From an uncultured Saprospiraceae bacterium (GTDB lineage Bacteria > Bacteroidota > Bacteroidia > Chitinophagales > Saprospiraceae), in NCBI GenBank assembly GCA_937872385.1, contig CALMSO010000031.1, positions 30,962 to 94,961 of the forward strand: a DNA stretch of 64,000 nucleotides. The letters run 5' to 3'. The translations under genes were made by a program, and so were the position numbers. Of this stretch, positions 56,043-64,000 are shown one piece after another. Under the pieces are notes generated by a model. The model saw only the letters and a list, made by a program, of their open reading frames with translations. It searched no databases and was not told the DNA's origin. Within the stretch, counting starts at the first letter, position 1. Each line of letters begins with the position of its first letter.

Positions 56043-58427
56043 ATGAAGAAAATTTCCCTCCTGCTGGGCGGATTATTGCTGGCGCTCGGCAGTGCTGCTC
56101 AATTGAATACTGTTTTACAAGCCAATGTACAATACGATTTCGATTTGTCTGACGTTTGGGGTTGGGTGGCGCCCGATGGCACGGAATATGCCTTGGTAGG
56201 CGTGCTGAACGGCGTGTCTATTGTCAGCTTAAAAGACCCGCGCAATCCGCGCGAAGTAGCTTTTGTAGAAGGTGCGCTGTCTCGCTGGCGCGACCTAAAA
56301 ACCTGGGGGCATTTTGCCTATGTGACTGCTGATGAGCCTAATACAGATGAGGGTTTATTGGTTATTGACCTATCGGAATTGCCACAACGCGTAACGCATT
56401 ACAACTGGCGGCCCGAAATAGAAGAGCGCCCTCTGAATCGTTGTCATAATTTATACATTGATGAAAATGGCATCGCTTATCTCGCCGGTTGTTCCAATAT
56501 TGCCAATGGCGGCGTGCTCTTTGTGGACGTAGCCACTACGCCTGGCCAGCCGGTGTATATTGGCCGCGGCCCGGCCATTTACGCACACGATGCTTACACC
56601 CGCAACGACATTTTGTACTCCTCAGAACTCAATCTGGGCCGCCTCGCCATTTATGATGTATCGGACAAAAGTAATGTGCAACTATTAGGCACCCAGAATA
56701 CGCCTTTTCGCTTTACGCACAATGCCTGGCTCTCGGACGATGGCAAGGTGGTTTATACAACCGACGAGCGCCCCGACGCCCCCATTGGCGCTTATGATGT
56801 GTCCGACCCCACTAATATCAAGGCTTTTACACCCTTCCGACCGGTTTATACCATAGGCAGCGGCACCATTCCACACAATGTGCACGTCAACGACGATTAT
56901 CTGATGATTTCCTATTATACGGCTGGTGGCGTATTTGTAGATGCCAATCGCCCGGAAAACCTCATCGAGGTAGCTAATTATGACACCTATCCCGGCCCAG
57001 AAACCGGTTTTCGCGGCGCCTGGGGTTTGTATCCTTTTTTGCCTTCCGGCAATATCCTGATTTCCGACATCAATACCGGCTTGTATATTATAAAACCCGA
57101 CTTGAAACGCGCTTGCTACCTCGAAGGACAAATCACCGATGCCCAAACCGGACAACCATTAGTCGGCGCGGAAATTCGCATCTTGTCCGAACAGCCCAAT
57201 CTCGGCGCTTCCGATTTGTTGGGCAATTATAAAACCGGACAGGTGCTGGCGGGCACTTTCGAGGTGCGCATCATGCGCGAGGGCTACGAAACGGCTACCG
57301 CGCAGGTCGTATTGCAAAATGGCGTGGTGACCATTCTCAATGTACAACTCACGCGGTTGGCAAGTTTCAGTGTAGATGGGCGCGTGGTGAGCAGTGCGTC
57401 CGGGCAAGGTATTGGCGAGGCCGCTGTAGTAGTGACGAATCCTACTTTTTCATTAGAAACCAAAGCGAATGCCAATGGCAGTTTTTCTTTGGGCTCGGTA
57501 TTTGCGGGTCAATATGACATCATTGCTGGCGCTTGGGGGTATTTGCACCGATTGATAGATAATCTGACCGTCAATACACAAAAATCGGTAACTATTCCTT
57601 TGGAAGAGGGCTACCAAGATGACTTTTTGTTTGACCTCGGCTGGCAATCGCTGACCGACAGTGCCACCGGCGGCCTTTGGGAGCGCGGCGTACCGCAAGG
57701 GGCTACGTTCAATGGCGAACTGGCAACCCCCAACCGCGACATCAGCGGCGACCTCGGCGAGGCCTGCTACGTCACTGGCAATGGCTCGGGCCCTGCTGGC
57801 AATCACGATGTGGACAACGGCACGGTGTGGCTGGTATCGCCGCCTATGGACCTCACGCGCTACAACGATCCGGTCGTTTCTTACTACCTCTGGTTTTTTA
57901 ATGCCGGAGGCAATACGCCGCCCAACGACGAACTGATAGTGAAAATCACCAACGGAACGGATACCATCGTATTAGAGCGCGTCAGCGAATCGCGCAGCGC
58001 GTGGCGGCCACAGTCGGTCTGGAATTTGCGCGACCGAATTTCCATTACCAATAATATGAAAATCATTTTTGAAACCGCAGATTTATCCCCCAACGGGCAC
58101 ATCGTCAAAGCAGCAGTAGATGCTTTTTTGGTGCAAGAAGGCGCGCCTACTTCGGTGACCGATCCATTGGCGGAATCGCCATTGCAGGCTTATCCCAATC
58201 CATACTCCGATCTGCTGACAGTGACTTGGCCAGCGGGTGCTCCGGCTGCGCTTCGCATGTTGGAAATGTATAATACACTGGGGCAATTGATAGCGCAAAC
58301 ACCTCTACCAGCAGCAGCGGGAGCCGTCCAAGTGGGGCAGGATTTGCAGCCGGGTATGTACATTTTGCGGCTACGCACCAATGGCGTGGCAGGGCCGCCA
58401 GTCAAAGTATTGAAAATCAGGCAATAA
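56043..58427 (+). CDS. Choice-of-anchor B T9SS cargo protein with carboxypeptidase-regulatory domains
   Basis: 794 residues. Signal peptide (about 1-19, ending GSAAQ). Residues 25-350 hold LVIVD-type repeats of the choice-of-anchor B kind (GVLNGVSIVSLKDPRNPREVAF, GRLAIYDVSDKSNVQLLG, NVHVNDDYLMISYYTAGGV). Two carboxypeptidase-regulatory-like sandwiches follow (ITDAQTGQPLVGAEIRIL near 366, GRVVSSASGQGIGEAAVVV near 446), then a MAM/jelly-roll-like region and a C-terminal T9SS type A signal (AYPNPYSDLLTVTW to LKIRQ). Cell-surface or secreted; function unknown. Confidence 0.88.
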   Translation: MKKISLLLGGLLLALGSAAQLNTVLQANVQYDFDLSDVWGWVAPDGTEYALVGVLNGVSIVSLKDPRNPREVAFVEGALSRWRDLKTWGHFAYVTADEPNTDEGLLVIDLSELPQRVTHYNWRPEIEERPLNRCHNLYIDENGIAYLAGCSNIANGGVLFVDVATTPGQPVYIGRGPAIYAHDAYTRNDILYSSELNLGRLAIYDVSDKSNVQLLGTQNTPFRFTHNAWLSDDGKVVYTTDERPDAPIGAYDVSDPTNIKAFTPFRPVYTIGSGTIPHNVHVNDDYLMISYYTAGGVFVDANRPENLIEVANYDTYPGPETGFRGAWGLYPFLPSGNILISDINTGLYIIKPDLKRACYLEGQITDAQTGQPLVGAEIRILSEQPNLGASDLLGNYKTGQVLAGTFEVRIMREGYETATAQVVLQNGVVTILNVQLTRLASFSVDGRVVSSASGQGIGEAAVVVTNPTFSLETKANANGSFSLGSVFAGQYDIIAGAWGYLHRLIDNLTVNTQKSVTIPLEEGYQDDFLFDLGWQSLTDSATGGLWERGVPQGATFNGELATPNRDISGDLGEACYVTGNGSGPAGNHDVDNGTVWLVSPPMDLTRYNDPVVSYYLWFFNAGGNTPPNDELIVKITNGTDTIVLERVSESRSAWRPQSVWNLRDRISITNNMKIIFETADLSPNGHIVKAAVDAFLVQEGAPTSVTDPLAESPLQAYPNPYSDLLTVTWPAGAPAALRMLEMYNTLGQLIAQTPLPAAAGAVQVGQDLQPGMYILRLRTNGVAGPPVKVLKIRQ

Positions 58428-58453
58428 GCAAGCTAATTTGCGGCAAGCACTTT

Positions 58454-59296
58454 TCAGGTTTCATCATTCAGCAGTTCGCCACAGTATTTACAGTATTTGG
58501 CGTCGGCATCGTGCCCTTCGCGGCTGCAATGCTCGCAAGCCTGGGTACTCAATTCTTCTTTAGTCTTTTTATTATACGACACCATTTCTGCCGATACAAT
58601 GCCAGTGGGCACGGCTATTACGGCGTAGCCCGTAATCATAAGTGCAGCCGAAAAGAATTGCCCTAAGGGGGTAATTGGTGTAATGTCGCCATAGCCTACG
58701 GTGGTTAGGGTCACTATGGCCCAATACACGCTGCGTGGGATGTTGGCGAAATCCGGGTTGCTGCCGCCTTCAATGACGTACATCAAGGAGCCGAAGATAA
58801 GAATCATCAACAGCACAAAGGTCATAAAAACCGTAATTTTGGCGCGGCTACGGCGCAATGCTACCAGGATAATGGTACCTTCCTGCAAAAAATGCCCCAT
58901 TTTGAAAATACGGAAAATCCGAATCAGTCGCAGCGCCCGAATGATGATCAAATGCTGTGATCCGATCATAAACAAGCTGAGATAGGTCGGCAGAATAGCT
59001 AATACATCCACCACTCCAAAGAAACTGGTAGCATACTTGAGCGGTTTCTTCACGCTGTATAGGCGCAAGATGTATTCTATGGTGAAAATAATGGTGAACA
59101 CCCATTCGAGGGCGATAAAAAACCGCCCGTAAGCCAAGTGCACCCATTCTATGCTTTCTAAAATAACTACCAGCACGCTCAAGGCAATTAAAACCAGCAG
59201 AATTAAGTCAAATAGGCGTCCAGCGGGCGTATCGGCCTCAAAAATGATTTCGTGTAGGCGATGGCGCAGGCTGCCTTTGCTATGGTTATCAGGCAT
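58454..59296 (-). CDS. Voltage-gated potassium channel with C-terminal zinc ribbon
   Basis: 280 residues. Six membrane helices: S1 30-50, S2 58-80, S3 95-112, S4 118-133 with Arg at 120, 123, 126 and 129, S5 155-176, pore and S6 205-232. The selectivity filter TLTTVGYGDITP (TVGYGD at 199-204) shows potassium selectivity. The cytoplasmic tail ends in CEHCSREGHDADAKYCKYCG (Cys254, 257, 269, 272), a zinc-ribbon-like knuckle. A possible -7 box (TATTTTTG, 59316-59323) lies upstream. Confidence 0.92.
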   Translation of the reverse strand: MPDNHSKGSLRHRLHEIIFEADTPAGRLFDLILLVLIALSVLVVILESIEWVHLAYGRFFIALEWVFTIIFTIEYILRLYSVKKPLKYATSFFGVVDVLAILPTYLSLFMIGSQHLIIIRALRLIRIFRIFKMGHFLQEGTIILVALRRSRAKITVFMTFVLLMILIFGSLMYVIEGGSNPDFANIPRSVYWAIVTLTTVGYGDITPITPLGQFFSAALMITGYAVIAVPTGIVSAEMVSYNKKTKEELSTQACEHCSREGHDADAKYCKYCGELLNDET

Positions 59297-59339
59297 GGCT
59301 TCTATTCGTTTACGTCAAAAATAGCGAATTTTATGAAAA

Positions 59340-59545
59340 ATGCGAATATCAAGTACGTTCCGAGGGGGTGAAATATTAATAGATAATTGATAATCAATGC
59401 CTTAACACAATTCGCAAAGTCCGGTTCACGATTTTGTCAAGCTTTGAAAAACAAGCTTTTGAGCATAAAGACGTATTCACTTTCTTACAACTCACTCCTC
59501 ACCAGATCACTTTACAAAACGGTATTATTATCAATTTGTGGTAAT
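59340..59545. repeat. Dispersed repeat, copy 2 (inverted relative to 690-1130)
   Basis: Read on the minus strand this stretch contains, in order, AGTGATCTGGTGA, CTTTATG, AAAAGCTTGTTTTTCA, ACAAAATCGTGAACCGGACTTTGCG, TTGATTATCAA, TTTCACCCCCTCGG and TTGATATTCGCAT. Each block has a counterpart in the same order at about 708-1122 on the plus strand, but here about 65 bp and 160 bp of copy 1 are missing. The 368-bp interval 59297-59664 holds no gene. Confidence 0.7.
59387..59397. repeat. Perfect TTGATAATCAA palindrome inside repeat copy 2
   Basis: Counterpart of 1066-1076 in copy 1. Confidence 0.6.
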
Positions 59546-59628
59546 ACGAAAAGCGAAAACAAGTAGCGAAAAGCACTATAACATAAGATTTATTGAGTAG
59601 CAGGCTTTCCTTTTGTAAATAATAGTTT

Positions 59629-59636
59629 TACTTTTG
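59629..59636 (+). promoter_or_regulatory. Putative -7 box of the SbtA-like gene
   Basis: TACTTTTG matches TAnnTTTG, 28 nt before the ATG. The nearest TTTG upstream is only 13 nt away, so the -33 element is uncertain. Confidence 0.45.
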
Positions 59637-59664
59637 CAGCGCTTTAATTTAATCTAATAGTATC

Positions 59665-60642
59665 ATGGATATTTCAATCGTTGTGTCCAATTTTACGAAC
59701 CCGCCAATTTTGTTCTTTTTCCTTGGAGTGCTGGCGGCGGCGGTGCGTTCCAACCTCACTATTCCGGCTCCACTGCCCAAATTCTTTTCCCTGTATTTGC
59801 TGTTCTCAATTGGCTTCAAGGGCGGCGTGGAGTTGCACAAAAGCGGCATTCAACCTGATGTATTTGCGGCACTGCTATTGGCCTTGCTGCTATCTGTCAT
59901 CGTGCCATTATACACCTTTTTCATCCTGCGGTCGCGCACCGACTTGCAAAATGCTGGGGCTATCGCGGCTACATACGGTTCGATCAGCGCCGTCACATTC
60001 ATCACGGCCGTATCTTTTCTTACCGAGCGCGGTGGCATAGCTGCTGGGCACATGGTAGCAGCGATGGCTTTGATGGAAGCTCCGGCCATCATCATTGCCG
60101 TTGTGCTGGTGCGCAAGGCAAACAAGGGCGAACAAGGGAATGGCAGCGATAAATCACTGAGGCATCTGCTGCGGGAAGCCCTTACCGAAGGCTCGGTCTT
60201 TTTATTGCTGGGCAGCCTTTTGATTGGCCTTACCACCAACGAAGCGGGCGCAGAGTCGGTGAAGCCTTTCTCCGATCAGATTTTCCGGGGTATGCTCTGT
60301 TTGTTTCTACTCGACATGGGCATCGTATCCGCCAAACGCATGGGCGCTATCCGCCGGGGCGGCTTGTTTCTCACTTTGTTTGCACTTATCATTCCAATCA
60401 TTAATGCGGCATTGGGCATGGCCTTGAGCTACGCCATCGGCATGGACAAAGGCAACGCTTTTTTGATGACCGTTTTAGCGGCAAGCGCTTCCTATATTGC
60501 GGTACCAGCAGCTATGCGCTCGGCACTACCCGAGTCCAATCCGGGGCTGTTCGTCACCATGTCTCTGGCAATTACCTTTCCGCTCAATATCATTCTGGGG
60601 ATTCCGCTGTACTATCAAATTATTAACTGGTGGTGGGGTTGA
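59665..60642 (+). CDS. Sodium-dependent bicarbonate transporter family protein (SbtA-like)
   Basis: 325 residues with about ten membrane helices. Begins FTNPPILFFFLGVLAAAVRSNLTIPAPLPKFFSLYLLFSIGFKGG, the family's conserved start, with an inverted-repeat-like second half (LCLFLLDMGIVSAKRMG). Cyanobacterial SbtA takes up bicarbonate with sodium. No SbtB regulator or carbonic anhydrase is adjacent. In a heterotroph it may feed carboxylases; this is inference. Confidence 0.9.
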   Translation: MDISIVVSNFTNPPILFFFLGVLAAAVRSNLTIPAPLPKFFSLYLLFSIGFKGGVELHKSGIQPDVFAALLLALLLSVIVPLYTFFILRSRTDLQNAGAIAATYGSISAVTFITAVSFLTERGGIAAGHMVAAMALMEAPAIIIAVVLVRKANKGEQGNGSDKSLRHLLREALTEGSVFLLLGSLLIGLTTNEAGAESVKPFSDQIFRGMLCLFLLDMGIVSAKRMGAIRRGGLFLTLFALIIPIINAALGMALSYAIGMDKGNAFLMTVLAASASYIAVPAAMRSALPESNPGLFVTMSLAITFPLNIILGIPLYYQIINWWWG

Positions 60643-60690
60643 AATCTGTCCTAAAAAAGCGCTAACACACCGCCCGCGCTAAAACTGTTG

Positions 60691-60709
60691 TTGTTGTTCA
60701 TAACAACAA
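60691..60709 (+). promoter_or_regulatory. TTGTTGTT-CAT-AACAACAA palindrome upstream of clpB
   Basis: An 8-bp inverted repeat with a 3-nt centre in the 243-bp sbtA-clpB gap. It could be an operator for clpB or a weak transcription end for the SbtA-like gene. Confidence 0.35.
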
Positions 60710-60716
60710 GTCAATT

Positions 60717-60810
60717 TGTCATTCCAAAACACGGCTTTCCCGTCATCCTGTCATTTGTTTTCGATGTTTTTATTACAAAATGACACCTGCTGCGCAATGG
60801 CATACATTTG
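60717..60810 (+). promoter_or_regulatory. clpB upstream region: three TGTCATT boxes and a -7 element
   Basis: TGTCATT at 60717-60723 and 60749-60755 and its reverse complement AATGACA at 60779-60785, about 31 bp apart, precede TACATTTG (60803-60810), which fits TAnnTTTG. A stress-responsive operator is possible but unproven. Confidence 0.45.
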
Positions 60811-60830
60811 GCTGAAAAATTAGAGGGCTT

Positions 60831-60876
60831 ATAAACCTCTTAACCTTTAAGCCTCTCAACCCCTAAACCATTAAAC
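60831..60876. repeat. C-rich repeat in the clpB leader
   Basis: AACCTCTTAACCTTTAAGCCTCTCAACCCCTAAACC, similar to the reverse complement of the GGTTGAG arrays, directly before the clpB start. If the -7 box above is used, it lies in the 5' leader. Confidence 0.45.
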
Positions 60877-60885
60877 CAAAAAATT

Positions 60886-63519
60886 ATGAACCTGAATAAT
60901 CTGACCATCAAATCGCAGGAAGCCGTGCAGCGCGCACAACAATTGGCGATGGAAAACAGCAACCAGGCCATCGAGTTGGGGCACCTGCTGAAGGGTATTT
61001 TCGAGGTGGACGATAGCGTAGCGCCCTTTGTATTCAAAAAATTGGGTGTCAACCTGAACGTGGTGCAACAAACCACCGACAGCATTGTGCGCTCCTACGC
61101 CAAAGTAAACGAAAACGCCGGGCAGTACCTCTCGCGCCAGACCAATGAAGCCATTCAAAAAGCCAATACCCTGCTCAAAGAATTCGGCGACGAATACATA
61201 GCTTTGGAACACCTGTTGCTGGCCATACTTGGCGTGCGCGACCAAGTATCGCAAATGCTCAAAGACAGCGGACTAACCGAAAAAAGTCTGCGTGCCGCCA
61301 TTCAAGACCTACGCAAAGGTGCCACCGTAAAAACCGCCAGCGCCGAGGAGACCTACAATGCGCTCAACAAATACGCCATCCACCTCAACGAGCGCGCTAA
61401 AAGCGGCAAACTCGACCCCGTCATCGGGCGCGAAGAAGAAATCCGCCGCGTGCTGCACATCCTGGCGCGCCGTACCAAAAATAACCCCATTCTCATCGGT
61501 GAACCCGGCGTGGGCAAAACCGCCATTGTAGAAGGCCTCGCCCACCGCATTGTAGATGGCGACGTGCCCGAAGACCTCCGCGACAAGGAAATCTATGCCC
61601 TCGACATGGGCGCGCTGATTGCCGGCGCGAAGTATCAGGGCGAATTTGAAGAGCGCCTAAAGTCAGTTATCAACGAAGTGGTCTCCGCTGAAGGACGTAT
61701 TTTCCTGTTCATTGACGAAATTCACACCCTCGTAGGTGCAGGCAAAGGACAAGGCGCCATGGACGCCGCTAATATCCTAAAGCCGGCCTTAGCCAGAGGC
61801 GAACTACGAGCCATCGGCGCTACCACTTTGAATGAATATCAAAAGTATTTTGAATCGGATAAAGCCCTTGAACGGCGGTTTCAGAATGTGCTGGTGGACG
61901 AGCCGAGCGAAGAAGACGCCATTTCCATATTGCGCGGCTTGAAAGAGCGCTACGAAACCCACCACAAAATTAACATCAAGGACGACGCCATCGTGGCGGC
62001 GGTGCAGCTTTCGGTGCGCTACATTACCGACCGTTTTTTGCCCGACAAAGCCATTGACCTCATTGACGAAGCCGCGGCCCGCCTGCGTTTGGAGATGAAC
62101 TCCATGCCAGAAGAACTCGACGAAGTAGAACGCCGTATCCGCCAGTTGGAAATTGAGCGCGAAGCCGTCAAGCGCGAAAACGATGACTTAAAAATCAAGC
62201 GCATCAATGAAGAATTAGCCAATCTCGAAGAAAAACGCAACGCCTTGCGCGCCCGTTGGGAAAGCGAACGTGAAATTGTGCTCGGCATCCAAAAAGCCAA
62301 ATCGGACATGGAAACCCTGCGCAACGAAGGCGCCCGCGCCGAGCGCGAAGGCAATTTTCAGCTGGCCGCCGAAATTCGCTACGGCCGCATCCCCGAAGCA
62401 CAAAAACGCCTCGATGCGTACAATGCCAAATTGCAGGAAATGCAGGCCAGCGGCCGCCAACTCGTAAAAGAAGAAGTGGACGCCGAAGACATCGCTGAGA
62501 TTGTCAGCAAGTGGACCGGCGTGCCCGTGACGCGCATGTTGCAAAGCGAGCGCGAGAAACTCCTGCATCTCGAAACCGAGCTACACAAGCGCGTAGTGGG
62601 GCAGGAAGAAGCCATCGAAGCCGTAGCCGACGCCATCCGCCGCAGCCGCACCGGCCTGTCGGATGAGAAGCGCCCCATCGGTTCATTCCTGTTTTTGGGC
62701 ACTACGGGTGTCGGTAAAACCGAATTGGCGAAAGCCTTAGCCGAAGTGCTCTTCAATGATGAGAATTTGCTCACCCGCATTGACATGAGTGAATACCAAG
62801 AGCGCCACTCCGTATCGCGGCTGGTCGGCGCGCCTCCGGGCTACGTAGGCTACGACGAAGGCGGTCAACTCACCGAAGCCGTGCGCCGCAAGCCCTACTC
62901 TGTCGTGCTTTTGGATGAGGTTGAAAAGGCACACCCCGATGTGTTCAACATCTTGCTGCAAGTACTCGACGACGGTCGCCTGACCGACAACAAAGGTCGC
63001 ACGGCGAACTTCAAGAATACGATCATCATTATGACCTCGAATATCGGCTCGGACATCATCCGCGAGCAATTCGCCCGCATGACCGAACTCGACCGCGCGG
63101 AAGTAGTGGAAAAGACCAAAGACTTAGTATTTGAAATGCTCAAGCAATCGGTGCGCCCGGAATTTCTCAACCGCATTGACGAAACGATCATGTTCCAGCC
63201 GCTCTCTGCGAAGAACCTGCGCGGCATTATCCAACTGCAAATCAAGCATTTACAAGCCATTCTCGACAAGCAAGAAATCACCTTAGACGCAACGCCCGAA
63301 GCCCTCGACTGGCTCGCCGAAGAAGGCTACAACCCAGAGTTTGGTGCCCGCCCGCTCAAGCGCGTAGTGCAGAAAAAAGTGCTCAACGCCCTATCCAAAC
63401 AGATGCTGGAAGGCAAAGTACAGCCCCACAGCCACGTCCTATTAGACGTCTTCGACGGCGTAGTCGTGTTCCGGCAGGTAGCGGAAGTAGAAATAAGCCC
63501 GGAGGAATTGGAGGGGTAG
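60886..63519 (+). CDS. clpB: ATP-dependent chaperone ClpB
   Basis: 877 residues. Disaggregase that works with DnaK. N-domain (about 1-145), first AAA module with [13 protein letters not shown] (about 205-217) and [14 protein letters not shown], the coiled-coil middle domain (about 405-530) with the [20 protein letters not shown] propeller, second AAA module with [16 protein letters not shown] (about 603-618) and the C-terminal D2-small domain. It has the middle domain, so ClpB rather than ClpA/ClpC. A strong terminator follows. Confidence 0.97.
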   Translation: MNLNNLTIKSQEAVQRAQQLAMENSNQAIELGHLLKGIFEVDDSVAPFVFKKLGVNLNVVQQTTDSIVRSYAKVNENAGQYLSRQTNEAIQKANTLLKEFGDEYIALEHLLLAILGVRDQVSQMLKDSGLTEKSLRAAIQDLRKGATVKTASAEETYNALNKYAIHLNERAKSGKLDPVIGREEEIRRVLHILARRTKNNPILIGEPGVGKTAIVEGLAHRIVDGDVPEDLRDKEIYALDMGALIAGAKYQGEFEERLKSVINEVVSAEGRIFLFIDEIHTLVGAGKGQGAMDAANILKPALARGELRAIGATTLNEYQKYFESDKALERRFQNVLVDEPSEEDAISILRGLKERYETHHKINIKDDAIVAAVQLSVRYITDRFLPDKAIDLIDEAAARLRLEMNSMPEELDEVERRIRQLEIEREAVKRENDDLKIKRINEELANLEEKRNALRARWESEREIVLGIQKAKSDMETLRNEGARAEREGNFQLAAEIRYGRIPEAQKRLDAYNAKLQEMQASGRQLVKEEVDAEDIAEIVSKWTGVPVTRMLQSEREKLLHLETELHKRVVGQEEAIEAVADAIRRSRTGLSDEKRPIGSFLFLGTTGVGKTELAKALAEVLFNDENLLTRIDMSEYQERHSVSRLVGAPPGYVGYDEGGQLTEAVRRKPYSVVLLDEVEKAHPDVFNILLQVLDDGRLTDNKGRTANFKNTIIIMTSNIGSDIIREQFARMTELDRAEVVEKTKDLVFEMLKQSVRPEFLNRIDETIMFQPLSAKNLRGIIQLQIKHLQAILDKQEITLDATPEALDWLAEEGYNPEFGARPLKRVVQKKVLNALSKQMLEGKVQPHSHVLLDVFDGVVVFRQVAEVEISPEELEG

Positions 63520-63525
63520 AAAAGT

Positions 63526-63556
63526 AAGGGCGGGTTCAATTCCGCCCTTTGTTTTT
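63526..63556 (+). terminator. Rho-independent terminator of clpB
   Basis: AAGGGCGG, an 8-nt loop and CCGCCCTT form a perfect 8-bp stem, followed by TGTTTTT, 7 nt after the clpB stop. Confidence 0.9.
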
Positions 63557-63578
63557 AATGACAAATGGCTTAAAAAAC

Positions 63579-63857
63579 ATGATACATCTTATCAAAAGAA
63601 TAATAGCTGCCGAACCATTTGAATTGACTTTGCCATTCAACACGGGCGAAATCAGAACAGTAAATTAAGCGCCTAAATTAAGCGAATGGTCACAAACACC
63701 TGATAGTGCCTTTAAAGATTTGTTGGATGCTGATTATTTTGTTTCGGTGCAATTAAATGAAGAAATGCAATCCATTTACTGGTAAAATGGTATAGATCTT
63801 TGCCCCGATGTACTGTACCAAATGAGCCAAGAATCCAAAGTAGCTCTGCCTACATAA
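63579..63857 (+). pseudogene. DUF2442 family pseudogene with two in-frame stops
   Basis: One frame from the ATG at 63579 to the TAA at 63855-63857 reads as a DUF2442 protein (FELTLPFNTGEIRTVN, DSAFKDLLDADYFVSVQLN, NGIDLCPDVLYQMS) but is broken by TAA codons at 63666-63668 and 63783-63785. There is no frameshift, so two point changes explain the loss. NGIDLCPDVLY is the family's C-terminal signature. Such genes often sit beside a DUF4160 partner, which is not seen here. Confidence 0.8.
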
Positions 63858-64000
63858 TTTCAACTACCAATAAAAACAAGGCGGGTAGATGAGGTGTTGG
63901 TTGTTACATGTTAGAGTTCCCAAAACTGTCAGATTATATCTTGACTCAGTAGTGTCCGGTTATAAGTCAAAGAGATTCAGTTGATTACAAGGTACATCAT
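63858..64000. other. Right-edge sequence, possibly the end of an insertion element
   Basis: No gene was recognised. AGTAGTGTCCGGTTATAAGTC at about 63949 has the look of an insertion-sequence terminus pointing right, but the partner end and any transposase lie outside the window. Confidence 0.2.

Overview
The window comes from a member of the Bacteroidota, probably a Saprospiria- or Chitinophagia-like lineage (the phylum is secure, the class is a guess). The evidence is: proteins with type IX secretion (T9SS) type A C-terminal signals, the rplQ-carA-eno gene order, a ribosomal-protein operon without adk between secY and map, start codons that lack Shine-Dalgarno sequences, and upstream regions that fit the Bacteroidota promoter (TTG or TTTG, 19-21 nt, TAnnTTTG). 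No tRNA, rRNA or CRISPR array was found.

Region 1 (1-1252) holds the start of an oxygenase-like gene cut by the left edge, followed by about 670 bp of non-coding dispersed repeats. Region 2 (1253-25727, all minus strand) is the fused str/S10/spc/alpha block, read from rpsL at 25727 down to rplQ at 5651. A strong promoter lies before rpsL and a strong terminator follows rplQ. Downstream, carA, eno, an ftsB/divIC-type gene and sucD follow, with carA having its own promoter.

Region 3 (25998-30976, plus strand) carries an acyl-ACP thioesterase, a WbqC-family protein, a membrane-anchored LytTR regulator, two predicted membrane metalloproteases (CPBP type and an HELGH protein) and a secreted protein with a carboxypeptidase-regulatory-like domain. 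Region 4 (31065-40339) is a complete assimilatory sulfate reduction cluster: cysH (APS-reductase type), cysD, cysN, cobA, cysJ, cysI and a Met8-like siroheme synthase. A VapBC-like toxin-antitoxin pair sits between cysJ and cysI.

Region 5 (40400-42688, minus) is the most unusual part. It is a compact three-gene unit: a protein with an effector-associated-domain-11-like N-terminus and TPRs, a lipoprotein-like protein, and a secreted protein that looks like a degenerate M48-type metallopeptidase in which HExxH has become HAMAH. This is the best candidate here for an undescribed system. Region 6 (42994-58427) is mostly envelope and housekeeping genes: a BamA-like barrel, a 2-oxoacid dehydrogenase E2, a TPR-PD40-OmpA/SPOR protein, two T9SS cargo proteins, a lysophospholipid acyltransferase, an Ig-like lipoprotein, a patatin-like membrane protein, miaA and a hotdog thioesterase. 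Region 7 (58454-64000) has a voltage-gated K+ channel with a zinc-ribbon tail, an SbtA-like bicarbonate transporter, clpB, and a DUF2442 pseudogene with two in-frame stops.

Intergenic DNA is rich in structured repeats: heptameric RTTYRCG arrays, G-rich GGGGAATA/GGTTGAG arrays, CCCCAACGGGG hairpins, a TTGATAATCAA palindrome, and a MITE-like element with 20-bp perfect inverted repeats that has a diverged second copy about 58 kb away in the opposite orientation. All family assignments were made by reading the sequence; no database search was run.
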